From Hyphomicrobiales bacterium (GTDB taxonomy: Bacteria > Pseudomonadota > Alphaproteobacteria > Rhizobiales > Rhizobiaceae): a stretch of DNA of 49,647 nucleotides. The DNA is taken from NCBI GenBank assembly GCA_900471605.1, contig UCEY01000023.1, positions 1 to 49,647 of the forward strand, written 5' to 3'. How positions within the stretch are numbered: the stretch's first letter is position 1; every line of letters starts with the position of its first letter. The notes beneath the pieces were generated by a model, which had not been told where the DNA came from, did not search any database, and saw only the letters and a list, made by a program, of their open reading frames with translations. The position numbers were made by a program, and so were the translations under genes. Below, one piece after another: positions 39,726 to 49,034 of this stretch.

Positions 39726-39776
39726 TGTCTGTCTCCTCGGTCTGGTTTGGTCCCGTTCCATACGGGACGCTGATCC

Positions 39777-39801
39777 AACCCCGCCTTCCCGGGATTGTTC
39801 C
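39777..39801 (-). promoter_or_regulatory. Putative EcfG-type promoter of the 267-aa BON gene
   Basis: Minus strand GGAAC (plus 39797-39801), 16-nt spacer, GGTT (plus 39777-39780); one mismatch; 51 bp before the ATG. A small hairpin (TCCCGT/ACGGGA, 39751-39767) lies in the leader. Confidence 0.5.
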
Positions 39802-39825
39802 GCTTTTTGCGAGGACTGCCGAAGC

Positions 39826-41685
39826 TCAATTGGCCGATACCGCCATGGTCATGGAGAGGCCCGGAAGAATGTCGCCCACGGGCACGTCCGGCGGTTCGCT
39901 ATGGATGACGACACCGGAAACGGGCGGGATCCGCCTCCCCTCTTTCGAAAGATTGGCCCGAAGCTGCAGCAACCGGTCCCCCAGCCGCCAGTCGACGGCA
40001 ATCACGCCATCGGCGGCATCGAGCACCGTGCCCGAATACGGCGCGACCGCATGAAGGCCGGGCACCACATGTTCGCGGCGCCTGGCGATCAGCGTGCGCA
40101 TGCGGTCGCGATGCGCCTGCCCCTCCGGCTCCCGTGCCCCGTTCCAGCGCAGCTTGGAGAGCCGGAAGTCCTCCGCCGCATGCGGATCGGCGACGTCATC
40201 CCGTTGCGCGAAACCGTCCGGCGCCCCGTCGAGGCCCCTGGTTTCGCCGGAGATGTTGCCCTCGGCCGCCCCGCCGGGCCCGCCATCGTAATCGCCGAAG
40301 AAGCGGAATTCCCGGCTCTCGCCGTAGTCCTCGCCCATGAAGAGCTGCGGGACCTGCGGCGACAGGATCAGGACCGCTGTCATCACCCGCAGCATCCGCG
40401 GGTCCGCGAGCGAGATCAGCCGCCGGCCATCGGCGCGACTGCCCGCCTTCTGGTGGTTCTGCAGGGCGTTGATGAAGGCCGTTGGCGGCAGGTGGCCGCT
40501 CGGCTCACTGCCCGCGCCGCCATCCTGCCCGGTTCCGCCCCAGGTGATAAAACCTTCCGCCAGCCCCCTGGCAAGCTTGCCCACCGGATCTTCCCCGCCA
40601 GAGCCGGCATGGCCGACCCTCTCGGCAGTCGCAATCTCGTGCGCCGCATGGCGGATGTCATGGTTCACGACCGCGTCATAAAGCATGGCTTTGCCGGACT
40701 GGCTGCGCTCCAGATAATGGGTGATGTTGCGGTTATCCTCGATCGCGAGATGACGCCGCCGGCCGGTCACCTCCTGCTGAACCCGCTTTGCCAGTTCCCA
40801 CAGGACGTGCATCTGCGAGGCATCGTCATGGATCCGGTCGACCGCATGGAGCCGCAGGCCGTCGAGATTGAATTCCTCCAGCCAATAAAGCGCATTTTCG
40901 ATGAAGAACCGTCGCACCGGGCCCTGGCTGAAATCGATTGCCGGCCCGCGGGGCGTGCTACGCCCGAGGTTGAAAAAGGAAGGCAAATAGGGCTCGAACA
41001 CGCTGCTGCCCGGGCCTAAACGGTCATAAACCACATCGAGCATGACCGAGAGGCCGTGTCGATGCGCGGCATCGACGAAGGCCTTCATGTCGTCCGGTTC
41101 GCCATAGGCGTGATGCGGCGCATAAGGGAGTACGCTGTCGTAACCCCAGCCGCGGCTGCCGGCGAACTGGTTGACGGGCATGATCTGCAGCATCGTCACG
41201 CCAAGCGAAGCGATCTCCCGCAACCGCTCGGCGGCGGCGCGAAAAGTGCCCTCCTCGGTAAAGGCGCCGATATGGATCTCATAGAGAACGGCCTCCTCCC
41301 AGGCATGGCCCTTCCAGTCCGGCCGTTCCCATCGGTAGGAGGTGGGATCGATGACGAGCGAAGGCCCATGAAGGCCGCCATCCTGGGCGCGCGAAGCGGG
41401 ATCCGCCACAAGCACGCCGTCCGGCATCAGAAACTGATAGGGCGTACCCTCCGCGAGACCGTCTGTCGTCAAGGTGAACCAGCCCTCGCCGGCCGGCAGC
41501 ATTTCCCGGTTGCGGCCGGCGATCTGCAGCCGCACGCGCTCCAGGTCCGGCGCCCAGATCCGGAAAAGCACCTCGCCATCACCGAGATATTCCGCTCCCC
41601 AGGACTTGGGAAATGCACGGCGGGACGGGAGGTCAAAACCCTCGTTTCGCGAATCGAACGGCGTGAAATCTCGCGTCAGCGACAT
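39826..41685 (-). CDS. GH13 family protein related to maltooligosyltrehalose trehalohydrolase (TreZ-like), probably not catalytic
   Basis: 619 aa with TreZ architecture: N-terminal CBM48-like domain (about 28-110), (beta/alpha)8 barrel (about 130-480) and a C-terminal DUF3459-like domain. TreZ releases trehalose from maltooligosyltrehalose. The barrel motifs are altered: region I reads DVVYDR (217-222) where the family has DVVYNH; region II reads DGLRLHAV (275-282), with His 280 in place of the nucleophile Asp. Region III IEDNRN keeps the acid Glu 316 and region IV NHD keeps Asp 343. I confirmed the codons at 40846-40848 (CAT) and 41020-41022 (CGT) in the sequence. No treY or treS is near. 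It may bind glucan without cleaving it. No strong promoter match; a GGAAC at 41738-41742 has a poor -10. Confidence 0.82.
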   Translation of the reverse strand: MSLTRDFTPFDSRNEGFDLPSRRAFPKSWGAEYLGDGEVLFRIWAPDLERVRLQIAGRNREMLPAGEGWFTLTTDGLAEGTPYQFLMPDGVLVADPASRAQDGGLHGPSLVIDPTSYRWERPDWKGHAWEEAVLYEIHIGAFTEEGTFRAAAERLREIASLGVTMLQIMPVNQFAGSRGWGYDSVLPYAPHHAYGEPDDMKAFVDAAHRHGLSVMLDVVYDRLGPGSSVFEPYLPSFFNLGRSTPRGPAIDFSQGPVRRFFIENALYWLEEFNLDGLRLHAVDRIHDDASQMHVLWELAKRVQQEVTGRRRHLAIEDNRNITHYLERSQSGKAMLYDAVVNHDIRHAAHEIATAERVGHAGSGGEDPVGKLARGLAEGFITWGGTGQDGGAGSEPSGHLPPTAFINALQNHQKAGSRADGRRLISLADPRMLRVMTAVLILSPQVPQLFMGEDYGESREFRFFGDYDGGPGGAAEGNISGETRGLDGAPDGFAQRDDVADPHAAEDFRLSKLRWNGAREPEGQAHRDRMRTLIARRREHVVPGLHAVAPYSGTVLDAADGVIAVDWRLGDRLLQLRANLSKEGRRIPPVSGVVIHSEPPDVPVGDILPGLSMTMAVSAN

Positions 41686-41816
41686 GATATCTCCTCGGCT
41701 GCAAACGTCCCAAGGAAATACAGGTCCGCGGGGAAAGGTTCCCCACGCGCTCCTAACATATTGTAATCGCTATATTAAAATAAGGCAGTCGACTGCAGGC
41801 GAGATTAGCCGCCCGT

Positions 41817-42923
41817 TCAGTCGATGCGGCTGGTCGTCTGCGGATCGAAGACCACGGCCTTGTCCAGATTGAAGGAGAAGGGGAACTTCTGCCCGAGTTC
41901 GACATGCGCGTCGGAGCGGGTGCGAGCGGTGAAGGTCGCGCCGTCCAGCCTGCCGGTGACGAAGGTGTCGGACCCGGTCGGCTCGATCATCGTCACCTCC
42001 GCCTCGATATGGGCGGTGGCGCGTGCCTGCGGATCGACGAGCCCGGCGTCGGTGATCGTTTCGGGGCGAAGGCCGAGAATGACATCCTTGCCATCGGCGA
42101 GCGTGGTGGTCACGGATGGCGGCATGGCGACGGTGACGCCTTCATTGCCGAACAATGCGATGCTCCGGGCGCCGCCCGAAGAAACGACCTTGCCCTTCAG
42201 CATGTTCATCGCCGGCGAACCCATGAAATCGGCGACGAAGAGGTTGGCCGGGCGGCCGTAGATTTCGGCGGGCGTCCCGACCTGCTGCACCATGCCCTCC
42301 TTGAGGACGACGATCTTGGTGGCGAGCGTCATCGCCTCGATCTGGTCATGGGTGACGTAGACGATCGTGGCATGGGTATTCTGGTGCAGCGCCTTGATTT
42401 CGGCACGCACCTCGACACGCAGCTTGGCGTCGAGATTGGACAGCGGCTCGTCGAACAGGAAGACGCGCGGCTGGCGCACCAGCGCCCGGCCCATGGCGAC
42501 GCGCTGGCGCTGGCCGCCGGAAAGCTGGCTCGGACGACGCTTCAGGAGATGCTCGATCTGCAGCGTCTTGGCGACCTGCTTGACCGCCGCCTCGCGGGCC
42601 GCCTTGTCCACGCCGCGCATTTCCAGCGCAAACGCGATGTTTTCCTCCACCGTCATATTCGGATAGAGCGCATAGGACTGGAAGACCATGGCGATGTCGC
42701 GCTTCGACGGATGCAGGTCGTTGACCACCTGTCCGTCGATGACGATATCGCCCGAGGAAGGCGGCAGGAGACCGGCGATCGCATTGAGCAGGGTCGACTT
42801 GCCGCAGCCGGACGGACCGACGAGAACCAGGAAGCCGCCCTTTTCGAGCTCGATATTGATGCCCTTCAGGATCTCGTTATTGCCGATCTTCTTGCGAATA
42901 TCCTTGATTTCAAGAAAGCTCAT
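41817..42923 (-). CDS. Sugar ABC transporter ATP-binding protein (UgpC/MalK type)
   Basis: 368 aa CUT1-family ATPase. It has Walker A GPSGCGKST (about 37-45), the Q-loop in MVFQSYALYPNMTV, signature LSGGQRQR (about 133-140), Walker B FLFDEPLSNLDA and H-loop VTHDQIEAMTL, then a C-terminal TOBE/OB regulatory domain (about 240-368; LGLRPETI). It is the last gene of the binding protein-permease-permease-ATPase operon, starting 6 bp after the MalG-like gene. It probably energises import of a monosaccharide such as glucose, judged from the binding protein. Confidence 0.92.
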   Translation of the reverse strand: MSFLEIKDIRKKIGNNEILKGINIELEKGGFLVLVGPSGCGKSTLLNAIAGLLPPSSGDIVIDGQVVNDLHPSKRDIAMVFQSYALYPNMTVEENIAFALEMRGVDKAAREAAVKQVAKTLQIEHLLKRRPSQLSGGQRQRVAMGRALVRQPRVFLFDEPLSNLDAKLRVEVRAEIKALHQNTHATIVYVTHDQIEAMTLATKIVVLKEGMVQQVGTPAEIYGRPANLFVADFMGSPAMNMLKGKVVSSGGARSIALFGNEGVTVAMPPSVTTTLADGKDVILGLRPETITDAGLVDPQARATAHIEAEVTMIEPTGSDTFVTGRLDGATFTARTRSDAHVELGQKFPFSFNLDKAVVFDPQTTSRID

Positions 42924-42929
42924 GTGCGG

Positions 42930-43823
42930 TTATCCCTTGACTGCGCCGGCCATCAGGCCACGCACGAAATAGCGTCCGGCGACGACATAGACGAACAGCG
43001 TCGGAAGCGCTGCGAACACGGCAGCCGCCATATCGACATTGTATTCCTTGACGCCGGTGGAGGAGGCAACGAGGTTGTTGAGCGCCACCGTCATCGGCGA
43101 GGACGTGCCGGACGAGAAGGACACGCCGAACAGGAAGTCGTTCCAGATATTGGTGAACTGGTAGATGACCGTCACCACGATGATCGGCCCCGAACTCGGC
43201 AGCAGGATGCGCCAGAAGATCCGGAAGAAACCCGCGCCGTCGATCATCGCGGCCTTCACCAGCTCGTCCGGGAAGGCTTCGTAATAGTTGCGGAAGAACA
43301 GCGTGGTGAAGCCGAGGCCGTAGATCACGTGCACGAGCACGAGGCCGGCGGTGGAGTTCGAAAGGCCGAACGTGCCGAGCAGGCGCGCCATCGGGATCAG
43401 CACCGCCTGGAACGGAATGAAGCAGGCAAACAGCATCATGCCGAACACCAGCTTGTGGCCCGGAAACCGCCACTTGGTCAGCACATAGCCGTTGAGCGCG
43501 CCGAGCAGGGTCGAGATGGCGACCGCCGGAACCACCATCTTGATGGAGTTCCAGAAATAGCCCTTGATGCCGACGCAGGAGACACCGATGCAGGCCTCGC
43601 CCCAGGCGCGCACCCAGGCGGCCACCGACGGATCGCGCGGCAGCGCCAGCATGTCGCCGCCGCGGATTTCGTCCAGCGATTTGAGCGATGTGCTCAGCAT
43701 CACATAGAGCGGCAGAAGATAGACCAGCGCCAGGATGACGAGCGCGGCATAGATGAAATAGCGGGCGGTGCGGGCGCCGCCGGCGCTTACCGTCCCGTTG
43801 GCGGTTTCGTTGGCGGCGCTCAT
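42930..43823 (-). CDS. Sugar ABC transporter permease (MalG type)
   Basis: 297 aa, six transmembrane helices, first at about 22-44 after a polar leader. The cytoplasmic EAA loop reads ELVKAAMIDGAGFFRIFWRILLP and contacts the ATPase. It is member two of the permease pair; its ATG overlaps the stop of the MalF-like gene by 4 bp. The periplasmic loop includes two cysteines (EACIGVSCVG). Family certain, substrate inferred from the binding protein. Confidence 0.9.
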   Translation of the reverse strand: MSAANETANGTVSAGGARTARYFIYAALVILALVYLLPLYVMLSTSLKSLDEIRGGDMLALPRDPSVAAWVRAWGEACIGVSCVGIKGYFWNSIKMVVPAVAISTLLGALNGYVLTKWRFPGHKLVFGMMLFACFIPFQAVLIPMARLLGTFGLSNSTAGLVLVHVIYGLGFTTLFFRNYYEAFPDELVKAAMIDGAGFFRIFWRILLPSSGPIIVVTVIYQFTNIWNDFLFGVSFSSGTSSPMTVALNNLVASSTGVKEYNVDMAAAVFAALPTLFVYVVAGRYFVRGLMAGAVKG

Positions 43824-44749
43824 GACTGCTTCTCCCGAAGCTCGGAATAGAGATAGGGCACGATGATCGCGGTGATCCCCATCAGCATCATCACCGCGCT
43901 CGCCGAACCGACGGCCATCTGGTTGCGCGTGAACGTGTAGGAATACATGAAGGTGGAAGGCAGTTCGGTCGCATTGCCCGGTCCGCCGCCGGTCAGCGCG
44001 ATGACCAGGTCATAGGACTTGATCGCCATATGCGCGAGCACGATGAAGGCCGACAGGAAAACGGGACGCAGAAGCGGGATGATGATCCGGCGGTAGATCG
44101 ACACACTCGATGCGCCGTCGATCTGGGCGGCCTTGATGATCTCCCCGTCGATGCCGCGAAGACCGGCCAGGAACATCGCCATGACGAAGCCGGATGCCTG
44201 CCAGACCCCGGCGATGACGACGGTGTAGATCGCCATATTGGGGTTGACCAGCCAGTCGAACTTGAAGCTCGTCCAGCCGAGATTGTGCATGGTGTTCTCG
44301 AGCCCGAGGCCGGGGTTGAGGAACCATTTCCAGGCGGTGCCGGTGACGACGAAGGAGAGCGCCATCGGATAGAGGAAGATCGGCCGCAGCACGCCTTCGG
44401 CGCGGATGCGCTGGTCCATCAGGATGGCGATGCCAAGCCCGAGCGCGATGCAGATGCCGATATAGAGAACCCCGAAGATCGCCAGGTTCTGCATCGCCAC
44501 ATACCAGTTCGGCTGCGACCAGAGGCGATAATAGGCGTCGAACCCGCCCCATTTATAGACCGGCAGGATGCGCGAGGTCGTGAAGGAAAGGTAGACCGTC
44601 CAGAGGATGAAGCCATAGACGAAGACGAGGATCACCGCGAACGAGGGCGCCAGCACGATCTTCGGCAGCGCGTTGCGCAATCCGTCGGCGAATGTGCTTC
44701 GCTGTCTTTGCGGTTCCACGACCGGAACCGGTTCGATTGTCGTCATCAT
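43820..44749 (-). CDS. Sugar ABC transporter permease (MalF type)
   Basis: 309 aa with six transmembrane helices, the first near 30-55 (VILAPSFAVILVFVYGFILW-like). EAA loop EIIKAAQIDGASSVSIYRRIIIP. The start is one of two adjacent ATGs (44749 or 44746); GGAGG is 2 and 5 nt away, so 44746 is slightly better spaced. It follows the binding-protein gene after a 106-bp gap containing a perfect hairpin. Confidence 0.9.
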   Translation of the reverse strand: MMTTIEPVPVVEPQRQRSTFADGLRNALPKIVLAPSFAVILVFVYGFILWTVYLSFTTSRILPVYKWGGFDAYYRLWSQPNWYVAMQNLAIFGVLYIGICIALGLGIAILMDQRIRAEGVLRPIFLYPMALSFVVTGTAWKWFLNPGLGLENTMHNLGWTSFKFDWLVNPNMAIYTVVIAGVWQASGFVMAMFLAGLRGIDGEIIKAAQIDGASSVSIYRRIIIPLLRPVFLSAFIVLAHMAIKSYDLVIALTGGGPGNATELPSTFMYSYTFTRNQMAVGSASAVMMLMGITAIIVPYLYSELREKQS

Positions 44750-44802
44750 GACCTCCGGCAGACACCAGAACTAAAAGATACCGGCAAGCCGGAATTTGAA
44801 AA

Positions 44803-44826
44803 GTGGCCGGGGTTGTCCCCGGCCAC
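44803..44826 (-). terminator. Intercistronic hairpin between sugar-binding protein and permease genes
   Basis: A perfect 10-bp stem GTGGCCGGGG (44803-44812) and CCCCGGCCAC (44817-44826), 4-nt loop, followed on the minus strand by TTTTC. It is likely a partial terminator or 3' stabiliser making the binding protein more abundant than the membrane subunits. Confidence 0.75.
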
Positions 44827-44855
44827 CCGCATGTCAGAATTGTGCGATCAACCGA

Positions 44856-46112
44856 TCACTTGGCAGCCTTGACCGCTTCCGGCAGGCGCTTCAGCGCTGC
44901 TTCGGTGGTCAGCTGGCCGTTGAGGTGCTGGGTGATGACGTCCAGCATGGCTTCCTTGATGGCAGCCGGCTGAGCGTAACCATGGGCGAGCGAGCCCATC
45001 AGCGTGCCCTTGGAAGAGGCTTCGGCGAGGTCCGCCATGCCCTTCTTGCCGCAATCGTCGAACTTGTCGTTGGCGACGTCGGTACGGGCAGGGACCGAAC
45101 CCTTGACCGTGTTGAAGGCGATCTGGAAGCCCGGGTTCTCGACGGCGGATGCCATCTTGAGCTGGGCGTCGCGCTGACCCTTGCCCACGTCGAACATCAT
45201 GAACTGGTCGGCGTTGAAGAGAACCGAGCCCTGCGTGCCGGGGAAGCGGATGCAGACGAAGTCGGTGCCTGGCTTCTTGTTGGCGCGCAGCCATTCGCCC
45301 TTCGACCAGTCGCCCATTTCCTGGGCGCCGGCCTTGCCTTCGATGACGAGGGCGGTCGACAGGTTCCATTCGCGGCCCGAGAAGTTCGGGTCGAAATAGG
45401 TGCGCAGCTTCGACATCGTGTCGAAGACCTTCTTCATCGTGTCGCCCGAAAGAGCGGCCGGATCGAGGTCGAGAACGGCTTTCTTGTAGAAGTCCGGACC
45501 GCCGGTCGAAAGCACGACGGCTTCCCAGAGCGTGCCGTCCTGCCACGGAACGCCGCCGTGGGCGAGAGCGGTGAGGCCCTGGCCCTTGAAGGCGTCGAGC
45601 AGGGTGATGAGCTCGGCGATATTGGTCGGAACCTTGCCGCCGGCCTTGTCGAGGGCCGCCTTGTTGATCCACAGCCAGTTGGTGGAGTGGATGTTCACCG
45701 GAGCGGCGATCCAGTGGCCGTTGTACTTCGAGAAGTTCTGCAGGGCAGCCGGAATGACCTTGTCCCAGCCTTCCTTCTGGGCGAGGTCGTCGAGGTTTGC
45801 GGCGACGCCCATTTCAGCCCAGTCCTTCAGGTCGAAGCCGAGAAGCTGGACGGCGGTCGGCGGGTCGCCGGCCGTGACGCGGGCGCGCAGCGCGGTCATG
45901 GCCGCGGAACCTGCACCACCGGCAACCGGCATGTCCTTCCAGGCAACGCCTTCCTTCTGGAGGTTTTCCTTCAGCACGTTGAGTGCTGCAGCTTCGCCGC
46001 CCGAAGTCCACCAGTGCAGGACTTCGACCTGCTCCGCCGCCTTGGCGACGCCGGCGGTCATGGCGATAAGCGCCGCACCGGCGGCGAGTTTGGCAATCAT
46101 TCGAATATTCAT
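44856..46112 (-). CDS. Sugar ABC transporter periplasmic binding protein (glucose/mannose type)
   Basis: 418 aa CUT1-family receptor. Signal peptide [20 protein letters not shown] with cleavage near AKAAE. The mature protein starts [39 protein letters not shown] and the Trp-rich [12 protein letters not shown] resemble the GtsA-like glucose/mannose-binding group rather than maltose-binding proteins. It is first in a four-gene operon and divergent from the LacI regulator. Glucose as ligand is inference from overall likeness. Confidence 0.88.
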   Translation of the reverse strand: MNIRMIAKLAAGAALIAMTAGVAKAAEQVEVLHWWTSGGEAAALNVLKENLQKEGVAWKDMPVAGGAGSAAMTALRARVTAGDPPTAVQLLGFDLKDWAEMGVAANLDDLAQKEGWDKVIPAALQNFSKYNGHWIAAPVNIHSTNWLWINKAALDKAGGKVPTNIAELITLLDAFKGQGLTALAHGGVPWQDGTLWEAVVLSTGGPDFYKKAVLDLDPAALSGDTMKKVFDTMSKLRTYFDPNFSGREWNLSTALVIEGKAGAQEMGDWSKGEWLRANKKPGTDFVCIRFPGTQGSVLFNADQFMMFDVGKGQRDAQLKMASAVENPGFQIAFNTVKGSVPARTDVANDKFDDCGKKGMADLAEASSKGTLMGSLAHGYAQPAAIKEAMLDVITQHLNGQLTTEAALKRLPEAVKAAK

Positions 46113-46158
46113 TGAGAATCTCCCTTTGCATCCGGGCTCCTCTCCGGATATTGCGATT

Positions 46159-46170
46159 TATAACGATATA
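46159..46170. promoter_or_regulatory. Putative LacI-type operator, site 1
   Basis: TATAACGATATA, centred on CG, about 50 bp before the binding-protein start. It shares TAACGATATA exactly with site 2, 155 bp away. The central CG and near-palindrome are typical of LacI-family operators. Confidence 0.6.
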
Positions 46171-46313
46171 ATTACGGTCGGTGTCAACCCGGCCGGAGGA
46201 GTTTTTTGCGTCATCGGATGATCATCTAACATGATGAAAAAACTTGCAAATTTAGGAGTTGGCAAAATTTTCCTCAGGAATCGAGAAAAATTCCTGGCGG
46301 CGGACGGATAATT

Positions 46314-46325
46314 TGTAACGATATA
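46314..46325. promoter_or_regulatory. Putative LacI-type operator, site 2
   Basis: TTGTAACGATATA (within 46313-46325), about 48 bp before the LacI gene start; exact 10-base match with site 1. Suggests autoregulation and possible looping across the 260-bp divergent region. Confidence 0.6.
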
Positions 46326-46372
46326 GATGAGGCTCGCTCCGATTTTGGGGCGGGAGCGGAGGAGACGAGGAT

Positions 46373-47425
46373 ATGTCGCTGGATGACCTGAAGGAAAAAG
46401 GTCGGCGGGCGAAGTCGGAGCGGTTGGTCGCCAGATCCGGCGCGGATGCAAAGCCTACCCTGAAGACCGTTGCCGAACTGACCGGCCTTGCCGTCACAAC
46501 CGTATCGCGCGCGCTTGCCGATGCGCCGCAGATCGCGCTCGAAACCCGCCAGCGCGTGCGGCAGGTCGCAGCCGACATCGGCTATCTGCCGGACCGGGCG
46601 GCGCAGCGGCTGCGCACCGGCCGCACCAATGTCATCAGCCTCGTCCTCGACCCGCATGAGGAAATCCTCGGCTATGCCACCTCGATGATCAACGGCCTCA
46701 CGGAAGCCCTGCGCGGCACCGCCTATCACCTCGTCATCACACCGCATTTTTCCGATACGCCGCAGATCGAACCGGTGCGCCACATCATGCGCAACCGCAT
46801 GGCCGACGGCATCGTCTTCACCCGCACCGAACCGGGGGACGAGCGCGTCAAACTTTTGATGGAGAACAACTTTCCGTTCATCTGTCACGGCCGGACCGAG
46901 CTTGCGACGGCCCATCCTTACGTCGACTACGACAACTACAGCTTCGCCTATCAGGCCGCGAAAAAACTGATCGCCGCCGGCGCAAGCAAGCTCTCGATCA
47001 TCCTGCCGCCGGAGCGCTTCACCTTCGCCCACCATTTGAAGCACGGGTTCATGACGGCGGTACGCGAAGAAGGTGTCGGCTTCGAGATCGCCAAGGGCGT
47101 GACGCTCGACAGCAAATCGGACGACATCCGCGATTACGTTTTCCGCCGCATGGGCGAGCCGGAGCGCCCGGACGGTTATATCTGCGGCGGCGAGGTCTCG
47201 GCACTCGCCGTCATGGCATCCGCCTATGATCATAGCCTGGAACTGGGTAGGGATATCAGGCTGGTGGCGAAACAGACCTCGGGCCTGTTCGACCAGATCC
47301 GTCCCCGCGTCGAGACGATCTACGAGGACCTGACCGAAGCGGGCTTCCTCATGGGCAAGCTGCTCCTGAAGCGGATCGGCGGCCCCGCCCCCATCCATGA
47401 ATTGCAGGCGCTCCAGACGGTCTGA
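46373..47425 (+). CDS. LacI-family transcriptional regulator
   Basis: 350 aa. A polar leader of about 28 residues precedes the HTH (TLKTVAELTGLAVTTVSRAL, about 29-48) and hinge (LRTGRTNVISLVL), then a periplasmic-binding-like sugar domain (about 85-340) with HPYVDYDNYSFAYQAAKKLI. The leader before the HTH is longer than in most LacI proteins, so translation could start later, but ATG 46373 has GGAGACGAGGAT before it. It is divergent from the sugar ABC operon, the likely target. The related AglR/GguR-like regulators of rhizobia respond to sugars; the effector here is unknown. Confidence 0.9.
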   Translation: MSLDDLKEKGRRAKSERLVARSGADAKPTLKTVAELTGLAVTTVSRALADAPQIALETRQRVRQVAADIGYLPDRAAQRLRTGRTNVISLVLDPHEEILGYATSMINGLTEALRGTAYHLVITPHFSDTPQIEPVRHIMRNRMADGIVFTRTEPGDERVKLLMENNFPFICHGRTELATAHPYVDYDNYSFAYQAAKKLIAAGASKLSIILPPERFTFAHHLKHGFMTAVREEGVGFEIAKGVTLDSKSDDIRDYVFRRMGEPERPDGYICGGEVSALAVMASAYDHSLELGRDIRLVAKQTSGLFDQIRPRVETIYEDLTEAGFLMGKLLLKRIGGPAPIHELQALQTV

Positions 47426-47478
47426 CCACCCGGAGCGCCGCCCGCACGGCCCGTCAGGAAGCCATGCGGAAGGGTTTC

Positions 47479-47506
47479 AGCGCCGCGCGTCTCCTCGCGC
47501 GGCGCT
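47479..47506. terminator. Strong hairpin between convergent lacI-type and tctA genes
   Basis: A perfect 11-bp stem AGCGCCGCGCG (47479-47489) and CGCGCGGCGCT (47496-47506), loop TCTCCT. There is no T-tract on either side, so it would block transcription weakly without Rho. Confidence 0.55.
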
Positions 47507-47518
47507 GTCCGCAGCTTC

Positions 47519-49024
47519 TCAATCCTCTTCCTGGAAGACGACCTCACGCTTTGCCTTGACGCTCGGCAGAAAGACGATGACGAGGACGAGGGCCGCGAGG
47601 AAGAGAAGGGCCGCGCTGATGGGACGTTGGACGAAGGTCATGGGATCACCGCGCGACAGGATCATCGCCCGCCGCAGGTTTTCTTCGAGAAGCGGGCCGA
47701 GCACGAAGCCGAGCAGGAGCGGCGCAGGCTCGCAGCGCAGCTTCACCAGCGCGTAGCCGATGAGGCCGAAGAAGGCGACGGCATAGAGATCGTAGACGTT
47801 CGAGTTGACGCTGTAGACCCCGATGGCGCAGAAGGCCATGATGATCGGAAACAGCACGTAATAGGGAATGGTCAGCAGCTTCACCCACAGCCCGATCAGC
47901 GGCAGGTTGAGCACGACGAGCATCAGGTTGCCGATCCACATCGAGGCGATGATGCCCCAGAACAGCGCCGGCTGCTCGGTCGCGACGTTCGGGCCGGGTA
48001 CGATGCCCTGGATGATCATCGCCCCCACCATCAGCGCCATGACCGGATTGGCCGGAATGCCGAGGGTCAGCAGCGGGATGAACGAGGTCTGCGCACCGGC
48101 ATTGTTGGCCGATTCCGGCCCGGCGACGCCGGCGACGGCCCCATGGCCGAATTCTTCCGGATGTTTGGAGACCTTCTTTTCGATCGTGTAGGACGCAAAG
48201 GCCGCAAGGATAGCGCCGCCGCCCGGCAGGATGCCGAGGATCGAGCCGACGACCGTGCCGCGGATGACCGGCCCGATCATTGCCTTGAAGTCTTCCCGGC
48301 TCGGCATCAGGCCGCTGACCTTGGCCATCAGCACCGAACGGGTCTTTTCGCTTTCGAGATTGCGCAGGATTTCCGCGATGCCGAACACGCCGACCGCGAC
48401 CGCCACGAAATTCAGCCCGTCCGCATATTCGCGGATGCCGAGCGTGAAGCGCGGCGTGCCGGTGTAGATGTCGGTGCCGACGAGGCCGAGCAGCAGGCCG
48501 AGCGCCACCATGGCAAGCGCCTTGATGATCGAGCCGTGGGCGAGCGCGATCGAGGAGACGAGGCCGACCACCATCAGCGAGAAATATTCGGCGGCGCCGA
48601 ACTGCAGCGCGATCTTGGTGAGCGGCGGCGCGAAGATCGCCACGAGGAAGGTCGAGACCGTGCCGGCGAAGAAGGAGCCGATCGCGGCGATCGCCAGCGC
48701 CGCGCCCGCCTTGCCCTTGCGCGCCATCTGGTAACCGTCGATGGCGGTGACGGCGGAGGAGGATTCGCCCGGCATGTTGATCAGGATCGCCGTGGTCGAA
48801 CCGCCGTATTGCGCCCCGTAATAGATGCCGGCGAGCATGATCAGCGAGGAGACCGGCTCGAGCTGGAAGGTGATCGGCAAAAGCATGGCGATGGTCGCCG
48901 TGGCGCCGATGCCGGGCAGCACGCCGATCAGGGTGCCGAGCAACACGCCGATGAGGCAGAAGAACAGGTTTTCCAGAGACGAGGCGGTCGCGAAGCCGAG
49001 CGCGAGGTTATTGAACAGATCCAT
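47519..49024 (-). CDS. tctA: Tripartite tricarboxylate transporter permease TctA
   Basis: 501 aa large membrane subunit of a TTT-family secondary carrier with about 11-12 helices. Conserved segments: LIGVLPGIGATATIAMLLPITF (two pieces of the first conserved motif), IYYGAQYGGSTTAILIN, PGESSSAVTAIDGYQMA and a second LGILPGGGAILAAF repeat. It uses an ion gradient with a periplasmic TctC receptor that is not in the window; citrate or other carboxylates are typical substrates. It follows tctB by 10 bp. Confidence 0.93.
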   Translation of the reverse strand: MDLFNNLALGFATASSLENLFFCLIGVLLGTLIGVLPGIGATATIAMLLPITFQLEPVSSLIMLAGIYYGAQYGGSTTAILINMPGESSSAVTAIDGYQMARKGKAGAALAIAAIGSFFAGTVSTFLVAIFAPPLTKIALQFGAAEYFSLMVVGLVSSIALAHGSIIKALAMVALGLLLGLVGTDIYTGTPRFTLGIREYADGLNFVAVAVGVFGIAEILRNLESEKTRSVLMAKVSGLMPSREDFKAMIGPVIRGTVVGSILGILPGGGAILAAFASYTIEKKVSKHPEEFGHGAVAGVAGPESANNAGAQTSFIPLLTLGIPANPVMALMVGAMIIQGIVPGPNVATEQPALFWGIIASMWIGNLMLVVLNLPLIGLWVKLLTIPYYVLFPIIMAFCAIGVYSVNSNVYDLYAVAFFGLIGYALVKLRCEPAPLLLGFVLGPLLEENLRRAMILSRGDPMTFVQRPISAALLFLAALVLVIVFLPSVKAKREVVFQEED

Positions 49025-49034
49025 CGATTAATCC

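Noticed and set aside
39826..41685. Reading the TreZ-like gene as a pseudogene
   Set aside because: The 619-codon frame is continuous with all three domains; only specific active-site residues are changed, which fits a pseudoenzyme better than decay.
41717..41742. GGAAC on the minus strand before the TreZ-like gene
   Set aside because: The best -10 at 17 nt is TATT, two mismatches; too weak to include, though the gene adjoins the stress cluster.
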